A DNA stretch of 44,581 bases from Bacteroidales bacterium. Its GTDB lineage: Bacteria > Bacteroidota > Bacteroidia > Bacteroidales > Muribaculaceae. The stretch lies in the NCBI GenBank assembly GCA_015061055.1, contig SUXH01000022.1, positions 1 through 44,581 of the forward strand, read 5' to 3'. Position 1 is the stretch's first letter, and every line of letters starts with the position of its first letter. Shown piece after piece: positions 37,808-44,581 of this stretch. Position numbers and translations under genes: made by a program. Below the pieces are notes generated by a model. The model saw only the letters and a program-made list of their open reading frames with translations, was not told the DNA's origin and did not search any database.

Positions 37808-37809
37808 AG

Positions 37810-40095
37810 ATGAAATATATGAAACTTATTTATTCTTTTTTAGCATCATTATTTTTAAGTATTACTATTACTTCTTGCAGTGACAACAACCAAACAACAG
37901 ATGAACCTATTATTTCACAAACCTATGACATACAGGGTAAAGTGGAAAAAGGACCTTTTATAAGCGGCTCATCAATATCGATACAACCTATGGACTCTAA
38001 ACTACAAATATTAGGTAGTATGTATAATACCGCTATTACAGACGACTTAGGTAATTTCATATTAGGAAGCAAGGAGTTTACAACTCAATATGCAGAATTT
38101 ATGGCAAACGGGTATTTCTATAATGAGGTCAAAGGTGAATTGTCTAACGGAACTTTAACATTACGAGCATTAGTAGACCTAAAAGATAATTCTACGGTTA
38201 ATGTAAACATTCTCACGCACTTAAAATATGCTCGAATAAAAAATCTGGTATCATCAGGTCAAAAATTTAGTGATGCAAACAAACAAGCTCAAACAGAACT
38301 TTTAAATGCATTTGGACTTCGTGAGATAATCAATAAAGATGTTTCGACATTTTCTATCATATCAGGTACAGATGAATCTGCCGCACTTCTTGCAATCTCA
38401 TCACTTCTTTTGATGGATAGAAGTGAAGCATCCTTCACTGAATATCTTTCTAAACTGAGTGCCGACTTTGGTAAGAATGGAGCTTTTTCAAATGAAATAA
38501 AAAAGCAAATTTCAGATGACAAATATAAATTGGCAAAATTCATTGATGATATTGAAGATAACGTAATCGCAAGATATAAAAATCTAGGAATTGAAGTAAA
38601 GGTCAAAGATTTGACACATTTCATTGACTGGGATAATGACGGAGTTGCAGGAAATGAAATAGTGAAAGAGAACCAATCTATTATATTGGATAAGACTACG
38701 TTGTCTGTACCCAATAATGGTGGAAATTTCAAAATTAAAATCAGTTCTCCAATTTCTGTATATCTGGAGCCACAGGTTGAAACTTATCTTAATACAACAC
38801 CTGATGATATTGTTATATCAGAAATCTTTTATGCTAACATTTATGATGGCTATGAGGCTTCAGATTTCACAGACAAAAAAATCGAAGCAGAATGTACAAT
38901 TGAAAACAACAACATTGAAATAACAGTATCTGAATTACAATCCAGGACTGCAAAAACGAAGATTATACCTATTTACGATTACATTGGTAATATAGTTGCA
39001 AATATCGAAATTACCCAAGAAGGTAGAACTGTTTGTAGCCCTGTTTCTGAAGCTCCACTTCTTGGTAAAGATGGACAAAGTATAGTAGAAAGTATAGCCC
39101 TTAATATGGTTAAAGGACTTAGACAATACAATGTAATAGAGCAATACTATGCTTATAACAAGATTATTGATAAGGTCAAAGATTATGTATATCCTAGTTC
39201 AAGTCAAATATGTAATTCTTGGTCGTATTTATACTCAGGAAACAATAATCTTCTACAGCTAAAGAAGTACGATGAATCGTTACTTAATGTTTATGGAGAT
39301 TATTGTAATGTATTGAGTGCATTGTATTACTCTAACCTAATTTATGGATGGGGTGCTGTTCCATATATTACAGATTATTCGATGATTGAGCAGATTATGA
39401 ACGAAGGAATCAAGAGAGAATCTACTACTATCATATTCGCTGATTTAAAAACGAAATTAACCAAGTCTATCGAAAATCTTCCTGAAAAGAAAAATGAGTC
39501 TTTGAAAGATATAAACGGATTTTTCTTTACATCAAAAGATGTAGCAAGAGTTCTATTAGCTAATATTCATATGTATCAAGGTAATTATAGTGAAGCTATA
39601 AGTTTATTGCAGAAAGTTGTTGATAATGGTTTTTACTCCTTAGATGCATCAACCAATTTTATGCCATCTACATCAACTGATGATATAAGTGTCACTGAAA
39701 GTACAGAAATAATTTATGCATTTCAATACGAAGCCGGAACCCGCGCAAACATCACAATCATAGAACCCGGAGTGATGCCTTATATAACTCTTAGTGATGT
39801 ATATCTTTCACTTGCTGAATGTTTTTACAAAGGAGGTGAAATAACTCAAGCAGAGCAATACATATCAAAAGTATTGAATGCCAAAAATTTGACCACAACA
39901 GAAACAAATACACTGATGAAGATAAAAGATGTAAGAGAACAAATTCTATTATATAGTGGAACTTATTTTGCGTTTCTTAAACGTTCCGGACTTGCTAAAG
40001 ATGTTTGTAACATAGAAGATTATCAATTGTTATTCCCTATACCTATCAATGAGCTATATTCAAATAGTAAAATGACTCAAAATCCCGGCTATTGA
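37810..40095 (+). CDS. composite surface lipoprotein: N-terminal beta domain, BACON domain, SusD-like domain
   Basis: 761 aa. A lipobox ends at Cys23 ('ITITSC') and is followed by SDNN. Residues about 38-130 form a beta domain ('VEKGPFISGSSISIQPMD'), and about 130-270 is helical. Asp273-Asp275-Asp277-Gly278 forms a calcium-loop-like motif. A BACON domain spans about 290-407 ('LSVPNNGGNFKIKIS' to 'IEITQEGRT'). From about 410 the chain is SusD-like: 'GDYCNVLSALYYSNLIYGWG', TPR-like helices, 'FFFTSKDVARVLLANIHMYQ' and the classic SusD ending 'MTQNPGY'. SusD proteins cap a SusC transporter and bind its substrate, but no SusC gene is adjacent. An alternative start is 37819. The ligand is unknown. 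Confidence 0.7.
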   Translation: MKYMKLIYSFLASLFLSITITSCSDNNQTTDEPIISQTYDIQGKVEKGPFISGSSISIQPMDSKLQILGSMYNTAITDDLGNFILGSKEFTTQYAEFMANGYFYNEVKGELSNGTLTLRALVDLKDNSTVNVNILTHLKYARIKNLVSSGQKFSDANKQAQTELLNAFGLREIINKDVSTFSIISGTDESAALLAISSLLLMDRSEASFTEYLSKLSADFGKNGAFSNEIKKQISDDKYKLAKFIDDIEDNVIARYKNLGIEVKVKDLTHFIDWDNDGVAGNEIVKENQSIILDKTTLSVPNNGGNFKIKISSPISVYLEPQVETYLNTTPDDIVISEIFYANIYDGYEASDFTDKKIEAECTIENNNIEITVSELQSRTAKTKIIPIYDYIGNIVANIEITQEGRTVCSPVSEAPLLGKDGQSIVESIALNMVKGLRQYNVIEQYYAYNKIIDKVKDYVYPSSSQICNSWSYLYSGNNNLLQLKKYDESLLNVYGDYCNVLSALYYSNLIYGWGAVPYITDYSMIEQIMNEGIKRESTTIIFADLKTKLTKSIENLPEKKNESLKDINGFFFTSKDVARVLLANIHMYQGNYSEAISLLQKVVDNGFYSLDASTNFMPSTSTDDISVTESTEIIYAFQYEAGTRANITIIEPGVMPYITLSDVYLSLAECFYKGGEITQAEQYISKVLNAKNLTTTETNTLMKIKDVREQILLYSGTYFAFLKRSGLAKDVCNIEDYQLLFPIPINELYSNSKMTQNPGY

Positions 40096-40104
40096 AATAA
40101 CCTT

Positions 40105-40153
40105 ATATAAAGAAATGCAGACGATAAGTAAATTCGTCTGCATTTCTTTATAT
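40105..40153. terminator. bidirectional terminator between the SusD-like and DUF2442 genes
   Basis: A 20-bp perfect stem (40105-40124 with 40134-40153) surrounds a 9-nt loop. It overlaps the last codons of the DUF2442 gene, which stops at 40148. Confidence 0.9.
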
Positions 40154-40564
40154 CGCAATAAGTTCTTGCCCTAAATTACGAAGCACTTCCTTTATCTGTG
40201 TTTTTCGTTGCTCACTTGGTCGTTTAATCCCATATATATATTTTGCCAACAAACTCTTATGAATACCCATAGAACGAGCAACTTCCGATATATTTAACTG
40301 AGGAAATTTATTAAATATTAAAGCTATTTCATTATTGTAATTAGGTTCTTCTGTTACAAAGAAACTACTAATATGAATATCTTCATCAATACATTCCCAA
40401 CGAATATCATCACCACAACGCCCTATTTTATACATCATTCTTTGTTCTTCAGTTGCATCTAACAATGTAGGAAATACTTCCAAAGGACGATTCAAAACTT
40501 GTTCATCATCAGTTTTAATCCATATACGATTTGACTCAAACCATAGTCTTTCAATCTTTGCCAT
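40148..40564 (-). CDS. DUF2442 protein with C-terminal helix-turn-helix (antitoxin-like)
   Basis: 138 aa. Residues 1-70 are the DUF2442 fold ('IERLWFESNRIWIKTDDEQ', 'NRPLEVFPTLLDATEEQR'), and residues 85-130 are an XRE-like helix-turn-helix ('LNISEVARSMGIHKSLLAKY'). DUF2442 genes are typically paired with DUF4160 genes in small two-gene modules suspected to be toxin-antitoxin systems. That partner lies immediately upstream here but is broken. The HTH would bind DNA, and a perfect palindrome in the module's promoter is the obvious candidate site. Confidence 0.8.
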   Translation of the reverse strand: MAKIERLWFESNRIWIKTDDEQVLNRPLEVFPTLLDATEEQRMMYKIGRCGDDIRWECIDEDIHISSFFVTEEPNYNNEIALIFNKFPQLNISEVARSMGIHKSLLAKYIYGIKRPSEQRKTQIKEVLRNLGQELIAI

Positions 40565-40585
40565 AATCTTCCCCTATTTATTTTA

Positions 40586-40757
40586 TTATTCTCCATGGAA
40601 TTCGTTCCATTTATCTATAAACACCTCTTTATATTGCTCTACAATAGTCATTGCTCGCCTTATATCATTTGACTTTATTCCATTATTTTCCACTAATTCA
40701 ATTTCAGGTTCTAAAACTATTTTAGCCGTTCCATCGCCATTCTCCAATAGTAGGCAT
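40586..40757 (-). pseudogene. DUF4160 gene with internal deletion and frameshift
   Basis: Reading leftward, ATG at 40757 gives the DUF4160 start 'MPTI'. At 40745 the sequence jumps to the middle of the family in another frame: 'ENGDGTAKIVLEPEIE' and onward to 'FIDKWNEFHGE', stop at 40586-40588. About 20-25 residues that normally lie between (a hydrophobic strand and the P-x-H-x-H-V segment) are missing, and the frame differs by one base. The intact C-terminal part shows that the gene was recently functional. It ends 21 nt before the DUF2442 ATG. Intact relatives are about 80-90 aa. Confidence 0.75.
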
Positions 40758-40780
40758 TATGATATAATTTAATTTCTCAA

Positions 40781-40812
40781 CAAATATAGGTCTAAAATTT
40801 TAGACCCACAAA
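40781..40812 (-). promoter_or_regulatory. promoter of the DUF4160/DUF2442 module with built-in palindromic operator
   Basis: Leftward TTTG (40812-40809), a 20-nt spacer, then TATATTTG (40788-40781) match the Bacteroidetes promoter fully. The spacer contains GGTCTAAAATTTTAGACC (40789-40806), a perfect 18-bp palindrome. A protein bound there would block the RNA polymerase, so autorepression by the HTH-bearing DUF2442 protein is likely. The ATG at 40757 is about 17 nt after the expected start of transcription. Confidence 0.7.
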
Positions 40813-40822
40813 TATTATTCGT

Positions 40823-41659
40823 TCAAAATACAACATTCAGAGTAAATCCATAATTTATTCCGTTTTTAGAAGGGGTTAATGAAGGAATTAATGCAAGTTC
40901 TGCGTTTTTGCGATTTTCTTTTAGTCCTTGCTTACAAGGATTACCGGCAAACAGTCCCACAAACTCATTCACCGGATCAATAACAAATGCAACCACATAT
41001 CCCAATGCTCTTGAACCTAAAACTTCATATCCATCAGCAACAATTCGTCGCTTCCATTTATAAAAACACTCTCCCAACACTGCTCCCGCTACAGGAGTGA
41101 TGATTAAATCTTGTATTGACGGGATTTCCATAAAAGCCTCTATTCCATACTCCCAAAAGAATGTGGATATACAAAATCCATATAACGCAGATTCCCCAAA
41201 ATTAAATCCCACACTGCGCGCACTCATAAAATAAGCAGCTCCACCATACGGATGTAGGATATAATTAAATATAGGATTATCGCCGTCCCAATGCGCCACT
41301 TCCTTAACGTGATTTCCCCAACGCTTCAGTGGAGCCACATCACTAAGTTCCTCTCTATTCCAATTAGTTGCATCTTCCGGCAAATTTTCAAGTACAACCA
41401 AAGCCACAATCCCTGCACTATACATCGCACCTGTGTTTATCCATAGCCTCTTCCAATTCTTATAGCTTGATTTCTTTGAGTAAGGCATATCGTAGATGTT
41501 GATTTTAGATGTTATACGTGAAGGCAACTCCACTTCACGCACTACTCGCTTTATCTCTATCGTATCGGGAGATATAGGTCGAACATTAGCTCTACACACT
41601 ACATACGACATCACACATATCAACATTCCTAATATTCTTATCTTGCACATCCTATTCAT
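40823..41659 (-). CDS. DUF3943 domain-containing membrane/exported protein
   Basis: 278 aa from the ATG at 41659. In-frame ATGs also exist at 41683 (adds 'WIWIYVD') and 41650, and the signal-like segment 'IRILGMLICVMSYVVC' begins just after both later starts. The central region has 'WINTGAMYSAGIVALVVLE' and the DUF3943 core 'HWDGDNPIFNYILHPYGGAA' followed by 'GYEVLGSRALGYVVAFVIDP'. The family is common in Bacteroidetes and Proteobacteria and probably sits in the outer membrane; its function is unknown. Confidence 0.75.
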   Translation of the reverse strand: MNRMCKIRILGMLICVMSYVVCRANVRPISPDTIEIKRVVREVELPSRITSKINIYDMPYSKKSSYKNWKRLWINTGAMYSAGIVALVVLENLPEDATNWNREELSDVAPLKRWGNHVKEVAHWDGDNPIFNYILHPYGGAAYFMSARSVGFNFGESALYGFCISTFFWEYGIEAFMEIPSIQDLIITPVAGAVLGECFYKWKRRIVADGYEVLGSRALGYVVAFVIDPVNEFVGLFAGNPCKQGLKENRKNAELALIPSLTPSKNGINYGFTLNVVF

Positions 41660-41721
41660 ATCAACATAAATCCATATCCACAATACAAAACAACAAAATC
41701 ACCTCAAAAGATGTAAAAAAA

Positions 41722-41750
41722 AGAAATGTAGCTATCACAGCCACATTTCC
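41722..41750 (-). terminator. terminator after the DUF5074-like gene
   Basis: Leftward GGAAATGTGGCT pairs with AGCTACATTTCT around a short loop, then a run of eight T. It lies about 55 nt past the stop at 41803. Confidence 0.8.
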
Positions 41751-41802
41751 CAAACTTAAGTTACAACAGAAACTTATTATTTCTCAATTACTATAAATTT
41801 AT

Positions 41803-43068
41803 CTACAATACAACTTTTTGTACTTTATTCCCTTGTTTCTTCACAAATACTCCATTTTGTGGATTATCCACCTTCACACCTTGCAAGTTGAAATATTCAA
41901 CTTTACTTGAATTACTACCTATAGTTTCAATGCTTGATACATCTGATTTTTTATTCATAAAAATCAGCATTGCAGGGAACCAATAATAATCCTTTAGTCT
42001 AACGGTGTTTTCTATATCACCTGTAGATACGTTCACAAAATGTAACCAATTTCGCTTAAAATGTGTTGAATAGCCCGCTTCTGTAGTAGTAAGCACCAAT
42101 TGTCCAGTAACAGGCTCTATTCCCAAACCTGTTCCATAGAACATTTGTTCACCTTTTTCTCCGTATGGAACGGTTACAAATTCCTCCACAAGTTCGCCTG
42201 TATCAAAATTATAGCTTGATATTGATTTTGAATATTCTGAACTTATAAAATACACTACATTCGTATTAATATCACAAGCAATTGAACTGCTACGCCAAGA
42301 ACCCCATTGGTTCTGTACCGACATACCTTTAGGCATATCAATCTTTTCTATTTCTAGTGTTGATGTATCTATCTTAACAAAATTATATACATTATTACCA
42401 CTTTCACTTGCATATAATGTACCATCGGCTGTAACAAACACCGAAACAACATTAGGCAACTCTATGGTATTCTCTATGCAATCAGTTGCAGGATTAATTA
42501 CAACCACACCCACATTTTGCACGACAGCATAAACCTTACCATCACAATAACGCAACATATCTCCTACTTGACCTGAATACAAACCACCACTCGTTGAGGA
42601 TGTGCTTTCTACACATTTACCCAATTTATAATTTTCCATGTCAAATACATAGATACCTCCCGACGTTCCTACATACCCTTTTTTTGCATCAACACCTACA
42701 AAAGAGCGTCCGTCTTTTCCGTCAAGTTCAGCCAAAGATGCCAATTGAGTAAGCGTTGAAGCATCAGCCACTATTAATCGCCCTCCGGTAAATTCATTAC
42801 TACCATAATTCTGTTTAGACACAATATATAATTTATCGCCAAATAATTGAGCAAACTGTGAAGTCGTTCCTAAATATTTTTCAGTATTAGCACCTTTAAA
42901 CACTTCGTACTCCACTTCTTCTGTATCATAATTGTAGTAATTTATGGAACCGGAAGTATGTCCAAACCAATCTTCATTAAGTATAAATATACCGTTTGTG
43001 TATTCGGCCTTAACAGCCGAAACACAAACGATAAACATACTTAAAGATAATAATATTTTATTCTTCAT
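41803..43068 (-). CDS. secreted DUF5074/YncE-like beta-propeller with sorting-like tail
   Basis: 421 aa. A signal peptide (1-21, ending 'VKA') is followed by 'YTNGIFILNEDWFGHTSGSI', the typical opening of DUF5074-type propellers, and repeated blades such as 'VGVDAKKGYVGTSGGIYVFD' and 'SSSIACDINTNVVYFISSEY'. Some Bacteroides propellers of this general type are surface ligand binders, for example the B12-binding BtuG; a link here is speculative. The tail 'EYFNLQGVKVDNPQNGVFVK' ending in 'KVQKVVL' resembles type IX secretion sorting tails. Its ATG shares one base with the stop of the LRR gene (TAATG), so translation is probably coupled. Confidence 0.75.
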   Translation of the reverse strand: MKNKILLSLSMFIVCVSAVKAEYTNGIFILNEDWFGHTSGSINYYNYDTEEVEYEVFKGANTEKYLGTTSQFAQLFGDKLYIVSKQNYGSNEFTGGRLIVADASTLTQLASLAELDGKDGRSFVGVDAKKGYVGTSGGIYVFDMENYKLGKCVESTSSTSGGLYSGQVGDMLRYCDGKVYAVVQNVGVVVINPATDCIENTIELPNVVSVFVTADGTLYASESGNNVYNFVKIDTSTLEIEKIDMPKGMSVQNQWGSWRSSSIACDINTNVVYFISSEYSKSISSYNFDTGELVEEFVTVPYGEKGEQMFYGTGLGIEPVTGQLVLTTTEAGYSTHFKRNWLHFVNVSTGDIENTVRLKDYYWFPAMLIFMNKKSDVSSIETIGSNSSKVEYFNLQGVKVDNPQNGVFVKKQGNKVQKVVL

Positions 43069-44477
43069 TATTTTAAAACAACTTTTTTTATTATAGCACC
43101 TTGCTTCTTGATGTAAACACCCTTTTCATGTTTGTTCACTTTCACTCCTTGCAAGTTATAATATTCAACAGCATTATTATTATTATCATTATCAATAAGA
43201 GTATTTCCTATTCCAGTTACCAAATAACTTGTTGTGAAATAATCAAGAGCGCCCTTTACCGGTTCATTTTCAGCCATTGTTATTTCCCAATAATATTCAT
43301 ATTTGGCATTTTCTTCTATATAATTAAGCAAATCTGCTGTATATGTTCCATCTTCGTTCAATGTTGCATCCACAGAAGTATATTCTACTCCGGCGTCTAC
43401 CGCAGTAGCTTCATCTTTAGCTATTTTACGGAATTTAACTACTACTTTAGTTTCATTATTTAAAGCATTGTCGTTAGCTTCAATAAAACGAGCAGGAATA
43501 GTTTCTGCATAAGATTTAGTCACAGGTACTGTCAATATCGCATTGTTATAGTCAACAAGCACAGTCTTATTTTCCATATCTACTGCAATAGTAGGAACAA
43601 CCTCATTCACAACAGAAAGATTCCAATTGTTAGCAGCCTCATAATCAGCTTTAGCTCCATATACTACATATATCGGTGCATACGCTTCGTCTGACACTTT
43701 GAAACTATTGCCCCAGTTAAAAGGAGTTGCATTACAAACATAGACATTCACACTTGTTGCACCTATTACCATATCTCTACCAATAGTTGAAATTGTTGCA
43801 GGCAATTCAAGAACCTTTAATGCGGTACAACCATTAAATGCATAGTTCCCAAGAGTATTCACATTGCTACCCAAAGTTATATTCTCCAATGCAGAGCAAT
43901 TTTGGAATGTATAGTTATTGATAGTTGTAACACCTTCTGGCAGTATAATAGTTTTCAGTGATGAACAATTAGCAAACGCATAAGTACCAATTGAGGTTAC
44001 ACTTTCTGGAATAGATATTGCTTGCAGTGCAGTACAGCCACTGAATGCATATTGATTAATAGATTTAACCTCACTTCCTAATGTTACACTTTCCAATGCA
44101 GAACAATTTCTAAATGAATAGTTGCTTATAGTAGTAACTCCTTCTGGTATTGAAATAGTCTTTATTGCAGAACAACCATCAAACGCATAAGTACCAATTG
44201 AGGTTACACTTTCTGGAATAGATATTGCTTGCAGTGCAGTACAGCCACTGAATGCATATTGATTAATAGATTTAACCTCACTTCCTAATGTTACACTTTC
44301 CAATGCAGAACAATTTCTAAATGAATAGTTGCTTATAGTAGTAACTCCTTCTGGTATTGAAATAGTCTTTATTGCAGAACAACCATCAAACGCATAAGTA
44401 CCAATTGAGGTCACACTAGAAGGTAGAACTACAGTTTCCATACTTGTACATTTTTGGTATTTGCAACCAGTTATTAC
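43068..44477 (-). pseudogene. BspA-type leucine-rich repeat surface protein, 5' end missing
   Basis: The first ATG is at 44441 (457 aa), but LRR-type coding continues in frame further up ('ITGCKYQKCTSMETVV', matching the I-x4-F-x2-C pattern) until an in-frame TGA at 44478-44480. No signal peptide exists, although the protein ends in a sorting-like tail ('YYNLQGVKVNKHEKGVYIKK') expected on exported proteins. From the N-terminus there are about ten LRR_5 repeats of 23 aa, then an Ig-like region ('PTIAVDMENKTVLVDYNN') and the tail. The gene therefore looks truncated by a rearrangement, is a silent cassette, or was cut by misassembly at the edge of the window. It is coupled to the propeller gene downstream. 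Confidence 0.65.
43978..44391 (-). repeat. two tandem 207-bp units inside the LRR gene
   Basis: Units at about 43978-44184 and 44185-44391 appear identical base for base where I compared them (for example the stretches starting at 44041 and 44248). A third copy begins at 44392 and diverges after some 20 nt. Each unit encodes three 23-residue LRRs (69 aa). The neighbouring LRRs downstream are related but clearly diverged. Confidence 0.85.
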
Positions 44478-44498
44478 TCAATATTTTGTGCGTAATAA
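44471..44498. repeat. inverted repeat at the point where LRR coding stops
   Basis: TTATTAC (44471-44477) and GTAATAA (44492-44498) are perfect inverted copies with a 14-nt spacer (TCAATATTTTGTGC). LRR-like coding ends exactly at the left arm. Beyond it (44499-44581) nothing coding was recognised. Confidence 0.5.
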
Positions 44499-44581
44499 GT
44501 CAGAAATATGTCATAGACCTTTAAGGGTGCATTCTAAAGGGTGAAGATTTAACGATTTTATTGATTTGAGCCTGTTTTGAG

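Noticed and set aside
40789..40806. Palindrome as the terminator of the DUF3943 gene
   Set aside because: It has no loop and no T run, and it lies exactly between a -33 and a -7 box, so an operator is the better reading.
43978..44411. Tandem repeat considered as a CRISPR-like array
   Set aside because: The 207-bp period, in-frame coding of 23-residue LRRs and lack of unique spacers show that it is a coding repeat.
44471..44498. Inverted repeat as the terminal repeat of an insertion sequence
   Set aside because: No transposase gene, second terminal repeat or target duplication is visible in the remaining 83 nt.

Overview
This window comes from a Bacteroidales genome. Markers of the order include DUF3108, DUF3316, DUF3127, DUF3943, BACON and SusD-like proteins, a PorO/P-type porin, and C-terminal tails of the 'LQGVKV...GVYVKK' kind seen in Prevotella and Muribaculaceae secreted proteins. 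Promoters follow the Bacteroidetes pattern, TTTG at -33 and TAnnTTTG at -7, usually about 20 nt apart. The family may be Muribaculaceae, but that is inference. The window may be a whole contig, because a repeat-rich gene is cut at its right edge.

Layout. (1) 156-10976: a glycerol-3-phosphate (G3P) block. glpA, glpB, glpC, a GlpT-like antiporter and a HAD-IIA phosphatase run leftward, followed by a PorO/P-type porin, a secreted beta-propeller and a DUF3108 protein. A DeoR/GlpR-type regulator diverges from glpA. There is no glycerol kinase or glycerol facilitator, so the block looks built for G3P or its diesters rather than glycerol. (2) 10993-16710: a secreted protein with a sorting-like tail, tRNA-Leu(UAG), an S41 peptidase lipoprotein, a DUF3316 protein and topoisomerase IV subunit A. 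(3) 16962-36584: mostly housekeeping: glyS, an FKBP lipoprotein and an OPT transporter; a zinc-uptake pair without a permease; GNAT, Lrp, trpS, a holin-like protein, YitT and tdk; a zinc-ribbon protein, Nif3 and aspS; a DUF3127 protein with an SSB-like acidic tip, a ROK kinase, EFR1, MerR and alaS. (4) 36599-44581: accessory. It holds a PadR regulator with a membrane protein, a long rod-shaped structured RNA (about 37572-37778) directly before a composite BACON-SusD lipoprotein without a SusC partner, a DUF4160/DUF2442 module whose DUF4160 gene is broken, a DUF3943 protein, and a translationally coupled pair made of a DUF5074-like propeller and a BspA-type leucine-rich repeat (LRR) protein.

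The most interesting items are: the 6S-like or leader RNA at 37.6 kb and the orphan SusD fusion behind it; a perfect 18-bp palindrome filling the spacer of the DUF4160/DUF2442 promoter; the internal deletion in DUF4160; the SSB-like tip of the DUF3127 protein; and the LRR gene, which carries two near-identical 207-bp units and loses its 5' end at an in-frame stop next to an inverted repeat. Functions are assigned by recognising protein families by eye; no database search was run.
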